This document shows, piece by piece, positions 7,346 through 14,810 of a DNA stretch of 26,891 nt. The DNA lies in contig JAICEH010000003.1 in NCBI GenBank assembly GCA_025924275.1, positions 1-26,891 on the forward strand, in the 5' to 3' direction. This stretch comes from Gemmatimonadales bacterium. Lineage in GTDB: Bacteria > Gemmatimonadota > Gemmatimonadetes > Gemmatimonadales > GWC2-71-9. The position numbers were made by a program, and so were the translations under genes. Every line of letters begins with the position of its first letter. The stretch's first letter is position 1. Under the pieces are notes generated by a model. It saw only the letters and a list, made by a program, of their open reading frames with translations. It was not told the DNA's origin and made no database searches.

Positions 7346-7621
7346 CTATCTCTCTATGTCAAAAGACGTTCCAAACATGATCTCATCCTCATTCTGGACC
7401 TGGGACACGCGGGCGACTCGAGCCAGCGAGGGCCCCCGCCAGAGCGCGGCTTCCAGTTCCGCCAGGGCCCTGGGCGAGCCCTGCGCCACCACCTCCACCG
7501 AGCCATCGGGCAGGTTCCGGACCCGGCCACCGAGCCCCAGTGCCGTCGCCCGGTGGCGCACGAAGTAGCGGAACCCCACCCCCTGCACCTCGCCCTCCAC
7601 CAGGAATCGCGACGTGGTCAC
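7346..7621 (-). CDS. acyP: Acylphosphatase
   Basis: 91-residue protein, the normal length of acylphosphatase, which hydrolyses carboxyl-phosphate bonds of small metabolites and acyl-phosphate-modified proteins in the cytoplasm. Both family signatures are present: GEVQGVGFRYFV at residues 10-21 with catalytic Arg18, and GRVRNLPDGSVEVVAQG at 32-48 with catalytic Asn36 (the position usually aromatic after the first Gly is Arg). Start GTG 7621 overlaps the dedA stop as GTGA (7618-7621), indicating translational coupling. It is the last gene of the surE-pcm-dedA-acyP operon. Confidence 0.93.
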   Translation of the reverse strand: MTTSRFLVEGEVQGVGFRYFVRHRATALGLGGRVRNLPDGSVEVVAQGSPRALAELEAALWRGPSLARVARVSQVQNEDEIMFGTSFDIER

Positions 7622-8262
7622 GCCTGGCGTTCCCGCCACGCCTTGAGGGCCTCGACCGCGATCGGGAGGACCGAGAGCACGATGATGGCCAGGATGACCA
7701 TGGAGAAGTTCTCCTTGACCACGGGAAGGTTCCCGAAGAGATAGCCGGCCCAGACGAAGAGGCCCACCCAGAGGACGCCACCGATGACGTTGTAGGCAAG
7801 GAAGCGGCTGTAGGTCATCGTCCCGACCCCGGCCACGAAGGGCGCGAAGGTCCGGATGATCGGGATGAACCGGGCGAGGACGATCGTCTTGCCCCCGTGC
7901 CGCTCGAAGAAGCGGTGGGTCCGGTCGAGGTAGTCCCGCCGGATCATCGGGTACCGCCCTTCGGCCACCCCCTTCCCCAGCCAGGCCCCGACCCAGTAGT
8001 TGACCGTGTCGCCCGCGATGGCGGCCCCGGTCAGGAGGAGGAAGAGGACCCCCGGATCGAGCCCCGACCCCAGCGCGGCCAGGCTGCCGGCGGCGAAGAG
8101 CAGCGAGTCCCCGGGCAGGAAGGGCGTCACGACGAGCCCGGTCTCGCAGAAGATGATGAGGACGAGGATCGCGTAGGTCCAGGTGCCGTACTGCGCGATG
8201 ATCTCGCCCAGATGCCGGTCGAGGTGCAGGAACAGGTCCGCCAGCTGGGTCAGCCACTCCAC
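7618..8262 (-). CDS. dedA: DedA-family membrane protein
   Basis: 214-residue polytopic inner-membrane protein of the DedA/Tvp38 (VTT) family, which acts in lipid-carrier or phospholipid flipping and membrane homeostasis. Hallmarks: FCETGLVVTPFLPGDSLLF near residues 40-58, GDTVNYWVG, and ARFIPIIRTFAPFVAG with the conserved Arg/Pro residues. The wording is very close to E. coli DedA itself as I remember it, more than to YqjA. I chose GTG 8262 because GGGAG (8270-8274) lies 7 bases upstream and the resulting N-terminus (MEWLTQLADLFLHLD) lines up with E. coli DedA; an in-frame GTG at 8289 would add nine residues inside pcm. It begins 4 bases after the pcm stop and ends overlapping acylphosphatase. 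Confidence 0.9.
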   Translation of the reverse strand: MEWLTQLADLFLHLDRHLGEIIAQYGTWTYAILVLIIFCETGLVVTPFLPGDSLLFAAGSLAALGSGLDPGVLFLLLTGAAIAGDTVNYWVGAWLGKGVAEGRYPMIRRDYLDRTHRFFERHGGKTIVLARFIPIIRTFAPFVAGVGTMTYSRFLAYNVIGGVLWVGLFVWAGYLFGNLPVVKENFSMVILAIIVLSVLPIAVEALKAWRERQA

Positions 8263-8266
8263 GGCA

Positions 8267-8932
8267 TCACTCCCGGAAGCCGAATTCACCGATGAGGGGG
8301 ACGAACCGCACGTCCCCGATGGCGGATTGCTCCACGCCGCGCGTGGTCCGCTGGACGAGGGTCAGCACCTGCGCCTGCCGGTCGCCGAGCGGGATGACCA
8401 GCCGGCCGCCCTCGGCCAGCTGCTCCACCAGCGGGGCCGGCACGCTGGGCGACGCGGCGGCCACCAGGATGGCGTCGTAGGGGGCGAAGGCGCGCCACCC
8501 CAGGGTGCCGTCCCCCACCAGGACGGTCACGTTGCGGCACCCGGTCGCCTCGAGGACCTGGCGCGCCTGCTGGGCCAGGTGCGGCAGCCGCTCCACGCTG
8601 AAGACCGTCCCGGCCAGCTGGGAGAGCAGTGCGGTCTGGTAGCCCGAGCCGGTGCCGACTTCGAGGGCCTTCTCCCGGCCCGTCAGGGCCAGCACCTCGA
8701 GGTAGCGCGCCTGGACGAACGGCTGCGAGATCGTCTGCCCGCCGCCGATCGGCAGCGCCGAGTCCTCGTAGGCGCGGTGACGGACGCTCTCCGGGACGAA
8801 CAGGTGGCGCGGCGTCTCCGCGACGGCCCGGAGGACCGCCAGGTCGCGGATCCCCTTGCGGCGGAGGGTCTCGACCAGCTGGGCGCGATAGCCGCCGTAG
8901 CCGTCGCCGGGGGTCACGCCCCGAGATGCCAT
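8267..8932 (-). CDS. pcm: Protein-L-isoaspartate O-methyltransferase
   Basis: 221-residue PCMT, which methylates L-isoaspartyl residues with S-adenosylmethionine and so starts repair of aged proteins in the cytoplasm. The recognition region AYEDSALPIGGGQTISQPFVQARYLEVL and SAM-binding motif I (ALEVGTGSGYQTALLSQL) followed by VFSVER are diagnostic. Start ATG 8932 overlaps the end of surE by 19 bases. A GTG at 8917, forming a GTGA overlap with the surE stop, is an equally possible start five residues later; neither has a strong ribosome-binding site. The surE-pcm order is the same as in E. coli. Confidence 0.92.
   Translation of the reverse strand: MASRGVTPGDGYGGYRAQLVETLRRKGIRDLAVLRAVAETPRHLFVPESVRHRAYEDSALPIGGGQTISQPFVQARYLEVLALTGREKALEVGTGSGYQTALLSQLAGTVFSVERLPHLAQQARQVLEATGCRNVTVLVGDGTLGWRAFAPYDAILVAAASPSVPAPLVEQLAEGGRLVIPLGDRQAQVLTLVQRTTRGVEQSAIGDVRFVPLIGEFGFRE
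8270..8274 (-). promoter_or_regulatory. Ribosome-binding site that fixes the dedA start
   Basis: GGGAG on the minus strand, inside the last codons of pcm, sits 7 bases before GTG 8262. The alternative dedA start at 8289 lies upstream of it and has no comparable site. Confidence 0.65.
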
Positions 8933-9660
8933 CCGCTGACGGTCTCGAGCAGCCGGTGACTGGTCAGGTCCATGTGGAGCGGCGTCACCGAGATGTAGCC
9001 GTCGGCCACGGCGGCGTGGTCGGAGTCCTCGCCCCCCGTCCAGGTGATGGTGCCTCCGCCGATCCAGTAGATCTCGCGGCCCCACGGGTCGTTCATCCGG
9101 GTGAGCGAATTGGAGAAGTACCGGCTGCCCAGGTGGGTGACCTTCACTCCCTTCACCAGGTCGGCGGGGATCGGGGGGAGGTTCACGTTGAGGATCATCG
9201 CGGGGGGGAAGTCGGTCTGCACGATCTGCCGGATGAGGCCGGTGAGGCGGGGCCGGTAGGTCTTCATCAGCTCGGGGTCGTGCCCCGCGAAGCTGATCGC
9301 CACGCCGGGCACCCCCAGGGTGACCGCCTCCATCGCCGCCGAGACGGTGCCGGAGTACAGCACGTCCTCGCCCATGTTCGGCCCGTGATTTACCCCGGAC
9401 AGGACGAAGTCGGGCCGGTCGTCGAGCAGGGCGCCGAGGGCCAGCAGGACGCAATCGGTCGGCGTCCCGTCCACCTGGAACGCCCCGTCGGGACGCCGGG
9501 CGGGGCGCAGCGGCCGGTGGAGGGTGAGGGAGTGGCTGGTGCCGCTCTGTTCGCGGTCGGGAGCGACGACCGTGCCCTGCCCCACCTCCTGGCTGGCCTC
9601 GGCGAGGAGCGCGATGCCGGGGGCGAGGATCCCGTCGTCGTTGGTGATCAGGAAGCGCAT
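8914..9660 (-). CDS. surE: 5'/3'-nucleotidase SurE
   Basis: 248-residue metal-dependent phosphatase acting on nucleoside monophosphates and short polyphosphates in the cytoplasm. The N-terminal metal-binding motif ITNDDG at residues 5-10, APDREQSGTSHSLT, VDGTPTDCV, and the second site LSGVNHGPNMGEDVLYSGTVSAAMEA are all intact. C-terminal residues include DSDHAAVADGYISVTPL, the usual SurE ending. First gene of surE-pcm-dedA-acyP. No Shine-Dalgarno sequence precedes ATG 9660, and a terminator hairpin with its T-run ends only about 8 bases before the start codon, so how it is transcribed and translated is unclear. Confidence 0.95.
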   Translation of the reverse strand: MRFLITNDDGILAPGIALLAEASQEVGQGTVVAPDREQSGTSHSLTLHRPLRPARRPDGAFQVDGTPTDCVLLALGALLDDRPDFVLSGVNHGPNMGEDVLYSGTVSAAMEAVTLGVPGVAISFAGHDPELMKTYRPRLTGLIRQIVQTDFPPAMILNVNLPPIPADLVKGVKVTHLGSRYFSNSLTRMNDPWGREIYWIGGGTITWTGGEDSDHAAVADGYISVTPLHMDLTSHRLLETVSGWHLGA

Positions 9661-9667
9661 CGGCCGG

Positions 9668-9695
9668 AAAATAGCCGGGCCCGCGGCGGGCCGGC
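9668..9695 (-). terminator. Intrinsic terminator closing the DUF512-der-plsY-gpsA-merR operon
   Basis: On the minus strand GCCGG-CCCG pairs with CGGG-(bulged C)-CCGGC around a 3-base loop, followed at once by TATTTT (9673-9668). The stem begins in the last base of the merR stop codon. It is the best-formed stem-plus-T-run in the window. It ends only 7 bases before the surE start codon. Confidence 0.7.
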
Positions 9696-10048
9696 TACCG
9701 GCCGTCGAGCAGGGCGCGCACCGCCTCGAGTTCCCGCCGCAGGTCGCGGGCGGTCTCCACCGCGAGGGCGCGGTGCGCCTGGGCCTTGAGCTCGCCGGAG
9801 CGCTTGTACTGGTCCAGCCGCTGGCGTGCCCCGTCGATGGTGTACTTCTCGGTGTAGAGGAGGTGCTTGACGAGCATGATGAGCTCGACCTCGCGGCTCT
9901 TGTAGACCCGGTTGCCGGAGCGGTTCTTCGCCGGGTTGAGGAACCGGAACTGGCTCTCCCAGTACCGCAGCACGTGCGGCTTGAGGTCGGTGAGCGCGCA
10001 CACCTCCCCGATCGAGTAGAACTCCTGCACCGGCCTGGCCGCGCTCAT
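9695..10048 (-). CDS. MerR-family transcriptional regulator
   Basis: 117-residue protein. Residues about 11-78 form the MerR winged-helix DNA-binding domain (FYSIGEVCALTDLKPHVLRYWE, then the wing RSGNRVYKSREVELIMLVKHLLY and TIDGARQRLDQY), followed by a short predicted coiled coil (residues 90-115) for dimerisation. No effector-binding domain or metal-binding cysteine cluster is present, so it is the short 'YIGEVCELT..PYVLRYWE' type often found beside housekeeping genes. I chose ATG 10048: it overlaps the gpsA stop as ATGA and has GGAG 8 bases upstream, whereas GTG 10054 sits too close to that site. Last gene of its operon; target unknown. Confidence 0.88.
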   Translation of the reverse strand: MSAARPVQEFYSIGEVCALTDLKPHVLRYWESQFRFLNPAKNRSGNRVYKSREVELIMLVKHLLYTEKYTIDGARQRLDQYKRSGELKAQAHRALAVETARDLRRELEAVRALLDGR

Positions 10049-11043
10049 CGCCACTGCTCCGCCTTGAGGTCGCGTTCCATCAGTTCCTCCACGGCATCCC
10101 GGGCGCGCTGCTCGCCCCGGAGAATGGAGGCCACCTGGGCGCAGATGGGGAGCTCGACGCCGTGCCGGGCCGCGAGGCGTACCGCCGCCTCGGCCGTGTT
10201 GGCGCCCTCCGCCACCATCCGGTGCTCCCGGACCCAGTCCGTCGCGGACCCACCCCGGCCGATGAACTCCCCCAGCGAGCGGTTCCGGCTGAGGCCGCCG
10301 GTGCAGGTGAGGATGAGGTCGCCCATCCCGGCGAGCCCCGCGAAGGTGAGGGGGTCGGCTCCCATGGCAACGCCAAGCCGGGTCATCTCGGCGAGGCCGC
10401 GGGTGATCAGGGCCGCCCGCGGGTTGTGGCCCAGTCCCAGCCCCTCGAGCATCCCCGCCGCGATCGCGATGACGTTCTTGAGCGCGCCGCCCAGCTCGAC
10501 CCCGGTCACGTCGTGGTGGGTGTAGACCCGGAGGCGGCGCCCGGCGAACAGCGCCTGCGTCGTGGCCGCCGCGGCCGGGTCGGCCGACGCCGCCACCACC
10601 GCCGTCGGCTGGCCCTCGGCCACCTCCTTCGCGAAGCTCGGTCCCGAGAGCACGGCGACGGCACGCCCCGGCAGGCAGTCGGCCACCACCTCGTGCATGA
10701 GGGCGAGCGAGTCCTGCTCGATCCCCTTGGTGGCGCTCACGACGAGGGCGTCGGGCGCCACGGCGGCTCCCAGCGGGCCGAGCACCCGGCGGGTGACGTG
10801 GCTCGGGCTCACCGACAGCACCACCGGGGCGCCCCGGACCGCGGCGGCCGGGTCCGCGAGGGCCCTGAGTCCGGGCGGGAGCGCGGCCCCGGGGAGGTAG
10901 AGCGGGTTCTCGTGGCGATCGTTGACCGCCTCGACCACCTCCGGCTCGAAGGCCCAGAGGCGGACCGCCACGCCCTTGCCGGCCAGGTGCCCGGCGAGTG
11001 CGGTGCCCCAGCTCCCGGCCCCGAGGACCGCGACGTCCGTCAT
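10045..11043 (-). CDS. gpsA: NAD(P)-dependent glycerol-3-phosphate dehydrogenase
   Basis: 332-residue GpsA, which reduces dihydroxyacetone phosphate to sn-glycerol 3-phosphate for phospholipid synthesis. Rossmann motif VLGAGSWGTALA at residues 6-17, SATKGIEQ, SGPSFAKEVAEGQPTAV, the catalytic lysine in GVELGGALKNVIAIAAGM, GLGHNPRAALITRG and GDLILTCTGGLSRNRSLG are all present. Start ATG 11043 overlaps the plsY stop as ATGA (11040-11043). Its product is the substrate of the acyltransferase encoded immediately upstream, so the two genes form a functional pair for the first step of membrane lipid synthesis. Confidence 0.96.
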   Translation of the reverse strand: MTDVAVLGAGSWGTALAGHLAGKGVAVRLWAFEPEVVEAVNDRHENPLYLPGAALPPGLRALADPAAAVRGAPVVLSVSPSHVTRRVLGPLGAAVAPDALVVSATKGIEQDSLALMHEVVADCLPGRAVAVLSGPSFAKEVAEGQPTAVVAASADPAAAATTQALFAGRRLRVYTHHDVTGVELGGALKNVIAIAAGMLEGLGLGHNPRAALITRGLAEMTRLGVAMGADPLTFAGLAGMGDLILTCTGGLSRNRSLGEFIGRGGSATDWVREHRMVAEGANTAEAAVRLAARHGVELPICAQVASILRGEQRARDAVEELMERDLKAEQWR

Positions 11044-11690
11044 GGCCGGACCTGTCCCGTCCCGCCGTCCCCCGCCCCGGATCCGTGCCGGCCGAACCGG
11101 TGCTCGGTGCCGGCGCGGAGGCGGCCCAGGTTCGCCCGGTGTGCCCAGACGATCCCGAGGGCCAGGAGCAGGTAGAAGGGGAGCAGCCCGCGCTGGTCGG
11201 GGTAGAGGAGCCGGACCGCCGGCACCAGGGCCAGCGCGGCGATCATCGAGCCGAGGGAGACGTAGCCGCTCGTGAAGGTCACCAGGGCCCACACGCCAGC
11301 GGCGGCGACCACGGCGAGCGGTGCCAGGCCCAGCATCACCCCGGCGCCGGTGGCCACGCCCTTCCCGCCCCGGAACCGGGCGAACACGGAGTACACGTGG
11401 CCCACCACGGCGGCCAGGCCGCAGGCGAGGGCCACGCCGGCGCTTCGCGGGCCGGTCCCGACCGCCCCCGCGATGAGCGTGGCCGGCACGAGGCCCTTGG
11501 CGATGTCGAAGAGCGCCACCGGCACGGCCGCCTTCCACCCCGCGGCCCGGTAGAGGTTGGTCGCGCCGAGATTTCCGCTTCCCACCCGGCGGAGGTCCAC
11601 GCCGCGGAGCAGCCGGGCCGCGAGGAGGCTGGTGGGGATCGCCCCGAGCAGGTAGGAGGCGGCAAGCGCCGCCGGGAGCGGCAGCGTCAC
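11040..11690 (-). CDS. plsY: Glycerol-3-phosphate acyltransferase PlsY
   Basis: 216-residue inner-membrane enzyme that acylates glycerol 3-phosphate from acyl-phosphate. The three cytoplasmic PlsY motifs are visible: VGSGNLGATNLYRAAGWK, VYSVFARFRGGKGVATGAG (G-G-K-G-V-A-T) and TSGYVSLGSM, between about seven hydrophobic segments. The polar C-terminal tail (RFGRHGSGAGDGG) is slightly long. Start GTG 11690 overlaps the der stop as GTGA (11687-11690). No strong ribosome-binding site precedes it, so translation probably depends on coupling to der. PlsY consumes acyl-phosphate, the same class of bond that the acylphosphatase in the neighbouring operon destroys. Confidence 0.94.
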   Translation of the reverse strand: MTLPLPAALAASYLLGAIPTSLLAARLLRGVDLRRVGSGNLGATNLYRAAGWKAAVPVALFDIAKGLVPATLIAGAVGTGPRSAGVALACGLAAVVGHVYSVFARFRGGKGVATGAGVMLGLAPLAVVAAAGVWALVTFTSGYVSLGSMIAALALVPAVRLLYPDQRGLLPFYLLLALGIVWAHRANLGRLRAGTEHRFGRHGSGAGDGGTGQVRP

Positions 11691-13018
11691 GACCGTGCCG
11701 ATCGCCCGGACCGCCGCCGGAGCCGGAGACGGATGGGCGAGCCCTTGAAATCCCACGCCTCGCGGAATCCGTTCACGAGGTAGCGCTGGTATGCCTCCGG
11801 CACCTCCTCCGGCCGGTTGGAGAAGATGGCGAAGACCGGCGGGGCGGTCGCCACCTGGGTCGCGTAGAGCAGCTTCACTTCCTCGCCCGCGGACTGGGGC
11901 GGCATGTTCCGCTCGACCAGCCGCTCGAGGACCTTGTTCACCTCGGCGGTCCCCACCCGCTGCTGGCGCAGGTCGGCGACCTCCAGGATCAGGTCGAGCA
12001 GGTGCCGCACCCGCTGGCCGGAGAGGGCGGAGGCGTAGACGAACGGGACGTCGCGCAGGAAGGGCGCACGCGCCACGACCTCGTCCTGGCCCCGGCGGGC
12101 GGTGTTCGGATCCTTCTCCTCGACCAGGTCCCACTTGTTCACCACCACGATCAGCGCGGCACCGGCGTCCCAGGCCTCGTTGGCGATCCGGAGGTCCTGC
12201 ACGTGCACGCCCAGCGTGGCGTCCACCACCAGCACGCACACCTGGGCCCGCTCGATGGCCCGCCTGGTCCGGAGCGTCGAGTAGAACTCGATGTCCTCGT
12301 CCACCTTGGCACGCTTCCGGAGGCCCGCCGTGTCGATGAAGGTGAGGGTCCGGCCGTGGTAGCGGAGGTGCGAGTCGATCGCGTCGCGGGTCGTCCCCGC
12401 GTCCGCGCTCACCACCAGCCGGTCCTCGCCCAGCAGCCGGTTGACCAGGGACGACTTCCCGACGTTGGGCCGCCCCACGACCGCCACGGCCACGGCCTCC
12501 TCGCCCTCGGCCTCGGTGCGCGGCGGGAAGCGCGACACGATGGCGTCGAGGAGGTCCCCGCTCGCCTTGCCGGACTGGGCGGAGACCGCCAGCGGCTCGC
12601 CCAGGCCCAGCGCCCAGAACTGGTGGTGCGCCTGCGTCGCAGGCAGGTCGTCGAGCTTGTTCACGGCGAGGAGCACCGGCCGCCCGCTCCGGCGGAGTCG
12701 CGCGGCCACGTCCTCGTCGACCGGGTTCAGCCCCTCCCGCCCGTCCACGAGGAAGATCACGACGTCGGCCTGCTCCAGCGCCAGGTTCACCTGCCGTTCG
12801 ATCGCGCGGTCCATCGAGTCCCGGGAGCCGGGGAGGAGACCGCCGGTGTCCACCACCCAGAAGGCGCGGCCGTTCCACTCCGCCTCCCCGAAGTGGCGGT
12901 CGCGCGTCGTGCCCGGCTGGTCGGAGACGATGGCGCGCCGGCCGCCCACGATCCGGTTGAAGAGGGTCGACTTGCCGACGTTGGGCCGGCCCACCAGCGC
13001 CACCGTGGGCCGGTTCAC
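11687..13018 (-). CDS. der: Ribosome biogenesis GTPase Der (EngA)
   Basis: 443-residue double-G-domain GTPase needed for 50S subunit maturation. The first G domain has GRPNVGKST (residues 10-18), DTGG and NKLD; the second has GRPNVGKSS, DTAGLRKRAKVDEDIEFYS and NKWD. A C-terminal KH-like domain ends in VNGFREAWDFKGSPIRLRLRR, the usual Der terminus. Start GTG 13018 overlaps the preceding gene's stop as GTGA (13015-13018); the longer open frame upstream lies inside the DUF512 gene and is not Der-like. Followed by plsY and gpsA, a neighbourhood I recall as widespread in bacteria. Confidence 0.97.
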   Translation of the reverse strand: MNRPTVALVGRPNVGKSTLFNRIVGGRRAIVSDQPGTTRDRHFGEAEWNGRAFWVVDTGGLLPGSRDSMDRAIERQVNLALEQADVVIFLVDGREGLNPVDEDVAARLRRSGRPVLLAVNKLDDLPATQAHHQFWALGLGEPLAVSAQSGKASGDLLDAIVSRFPPRTEAEGEEAVAVAVVGRPNVGKSSLVNRLLGEDRLVVSADAGTTRDAIDSHLRYHGRTLTFIDTAGLRKRAKVDEDIEFYSTLRTRRAIERAQVCVLVVDATLGVHVQDLRIANEAWDAGAALIVVVNKWDLVEEKDPNTARRGQDEVVARAPFLRDVPFVYASALSGQRVRHLLDLILEVADLRQQRVGTAEVNKVLERLVERNMPPQSAGEEVKLLYATQVATAPPVFAIFSNRPEEVPEAYQRYLVNGFREAWDFKGSPIRLRLRRRSGRSARS

Positions 13019-14292
13019 GCGGCCACCGGCGCTTCGAGGGCGTCGACGAAGCTGTGGGAGAACCGGATCGGGACGGTCACCTGCCGGGCCAGGTCGTGCG
13101 CGTCCACGTTGTCCATGAAGAGCATGTCGTCGTTCACCGACTCGGCCGGCAGCAGCGCCAGGTCGAGGTCGGTGCGACCCTCCAGGGCCGCCAGGAAGGC
13201 GCTGCCGGGGAGCAGGCCGGCGGTGGTCACCCGCGGGCCGAAGAGCGGGTTCTCCAGCTCGATCAGGTCGAAGTGCGCGCCCGTGGCCTCGGCCAGCGGC
13301 ACCAGCACCTGGGGCATCAGCGCCGCCATCGACGTGCCCGTGAGCACGCCGATCCGCTTCCCCGCCCATTCGCCCAGGCCGGCCGCGCCCTCGTGGATCC
13401 GGCGCTGGAGGTACCGGACGCTCCCCACCCCGTTCTCCACCTGGTCGAAGTCGCCGTAGGTCTCCTCGGGCGGGAGCGGGAGGCGGGCGCGAAGGTAGAG
13501 CTCGTCCGCGCCGAACGCCCAGGTCTCCCCGCGCGCCGCCCGGGCCCTCGCCGCGCGCCCCTCGACCACCTGCACCGCCGCCCGGCACTCCGCCTCCGTC
13601 GGCTCCCGGACCAGCGAGTGCTTGCTGTATTCCGTGAGGCCCACCGGAACCACCGACACGCTCAGGACCGCCGGCCCGAAGTGCCACAGGTCGTCCAGGG
13701 TTCGCTCCAGCACCGCACCATCGTTCACCCCCGGCGACATCACCACCTGGGTGTGGAACTCGAGTCCGTGGTCGGCGAATGCGCGAAGCTGCGGCAGGAT
13801 CTCCGGCGCCGTCGGGTTCCGCAGCAGCCAGCGCCGCACCACCGGGTCGGTGGCGTGCACCGACACGTAGAGCGGCGACAGGCGGTACTCGATGATCCGC
13901 GCGGTGTCCCGCGGCTTGAGGTTGGTGAGGGTGGCGAAGTTGCCGTAGCGGAAGGACAACCGGTAGTCGTCGTCGCGGATGTAGAGCACCTCGCGCAGCC
14001 CGTCGGGGAGCCCGTCCACGAAGCAGAAGTCACAGCGGTTGGCACAGCGCCGGATGCGCGGCGGCTCGACGTCCACGCCGAGGGGTAGCTCCAGGTCCCG
14101 CTCGACCTCGAAGACCACCTCGGCCCCGTCGGGGCCGCGGGCGTGCAACTCGAAGGCGTCATCGGCCGTGAGGAACTCCCAGTCGAGGAAGTCCTCCAGG
14201 TCGCGGCCGTTCACCGCGAGCAGTTCGGTGCCGGGAGCGAGTCCGAGCTCCTCCCCGATCGAGCCGGGGTGCACCTTCGTGACCTTGATCAT
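13015..14292 (-). CDS. DUF512 / putative radical SAM protein with N-terminal PDZ-like domain
   Basis: 425-residue protein. Residues 1-70 look like a PDZ domain (VHPGSIGEELGLAPGTELLAVNGRDLEDFLD). Next comes a cysteine cluster C83-x3-C87-x2-C90 (RRCANRCDFCFVDGLP), the CxxxCxxC arrangement expected for a radical-SAM [4Fe-4S] site, followed by REVLYIRDDDYRLSFRYGNFATLTNL, and a C-terminal DUF512 region (GVGSVRYLQRRIHE..., ESVNDDMLFMDN). The biochemical role of this family is not known to me. It is commonly encoded just before der, as here, which suggests a role linked to ribosome assembly or lipid synthesis. ATG 14292 is the first start; upstream ribosome-binding signal is weak. First gene of a chain of 4-base overlaps. 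Confidence 0.85.
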   Translation of the reverse strand: MIKVTKVHPGSIGEELGLAPGTELLAVNGRDLEDFLDWEFLTADDAFELHARGPDGAEVVFEVERDLELPLGVDVEPPRIRRCANRCDFCFVDGLPDGLREVLYIRDDDYRLSFRYGNFATLTNLKPRDTARIIEYRLSPLYVSVHATDPVVRRWLLRNPTAPEILPQLRAFADHGLEFHTQVVMSPGVNDGAVLERTLDDLWHFGPAVLSVSVVPVGLTEYSKHSLVREPTEAECRAAVQVVEGRAARARAARGETWAFGADELYLRARLPLPPEETYGDFDQVENGVGSVRYLQRRIHEGAAGLGEWAGKRIGVLTGTSMAALMPQVLVPLAEATGAHFDLIELENPLFGPRVTTAGLLPGSAFLAALEGRTDLDLALLPAESVNDDMLFMDNVDAHDLARQVTVPIRFSHSFVDALEAPVAA

Positions 14293-14351
14293 CTGCTTGA
14301 GCCTTGGTCAGCTAAGCAGCAAATATGCCGGGAGTTACGGTCCTGCGGAAG

Positions 14352-14370
14352 GCCCCGCTCGAGCCGGGGC
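14352..14370 (-). terminator. Candidate terminator between the 144-residue gene and DUF512
   Basis: GCCCCG (14352-14357) and CGGGGC (14365-14370) form a 6-bp stem with a 7-base CTCGAGC loop, beginning right after the stop codon of the minus-strand gene at 14371. No T-run follows; the downstream 60 bases become AT-richer (GCATATTTGC on the minus strand) and probably hold the DUF512 operon promoter, though no clear hexamer pair was found. Confidence 0.45.
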
Positions 14371-14805
14371 TCAGAGGCCCCGGATCAGGTCGTCCGGCGG
14401 GATGAGCGCGGCGAAGGGCTCGTAGAGCCGGGTGAAGTCGGTGGCGGAGAGGTAAGGCCGCGCCACCAGCGCGAAGGCCGCAAGGAGGGCCACCCGGGTG
14501 AGGGGCTTCGGCGCCACGCCGGGGAGGAATGCCGCCGCGACGTCCACCGTGTCGCTCACCTGGCGCTTGACCCAGCCCACCATCCACGGCATGCCGTCCA
14601 GGACCTGGCGGAGCCGGCGGCGGGCGAGGCGGTATTCCGCGCTCTCGGTGAATGGCTCTTCCTTCGCCCGCCAGGGGAGGCGCGCGACGGCGACCCAGGT
14701 GCTGAGGGGAAGGCGGCGCAGGGCCGCGAAGAAGGCCCGTGCGAGGGGCGTCGGATCTCCCACGAGATCCGCACGGGTTCCGGCGAGGGGGTCGTGCTCG
14801 GACAT
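14371..14805 (-). CDS. Unrecognised 144-residue protein
   Basis: I do not recognise this family. The protein has no signal peptide. It is rich in Arg/Leu/Ala and looks helical: a basic segment FFAALRRLPLSTWVAVARLPW (residues 25-45), an EYRLARRRLRQVLDG helix (58-71), a mildly hydrophobic stretch VALLAAFALVARPYL (105-119), and an acidic end PPDDLIRGL. It might be peripherally membrane-bound. Start ATG 14805 has GGAGG 7 bases upstream, within an inverted repeat that could hide it. It lies 106 bases downstream of the metallophosphoesterase gene on the same strand and could be the third member of the arsM transcript or an independent gene. Coding is supported by length, ribosome-binding site and absence of a competing gene. 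Confidence 0.55.
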   Translation of the reverse strand: MSEHDPLAGTRADLVGDPTPLARAFFAALRRLPLSTWVAVARLPWRAKEEPFTESAEYRLARRRLRQVLDGMPWMVGWVKRQVSDTVDVAAAFLPGVAPKPLTRVALLAAFALVARPYLSATDFTRLYEPFAALIPPDDLIRGL

Positions 14806-14810
14806 CGGCA

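Noticed and set aside
8263..8289. Upstream GTG (8289) as the dedA start
   Set aside because: It lies upstream of the only good ribosome-binding site and adds residues not matching E. coli DedA.
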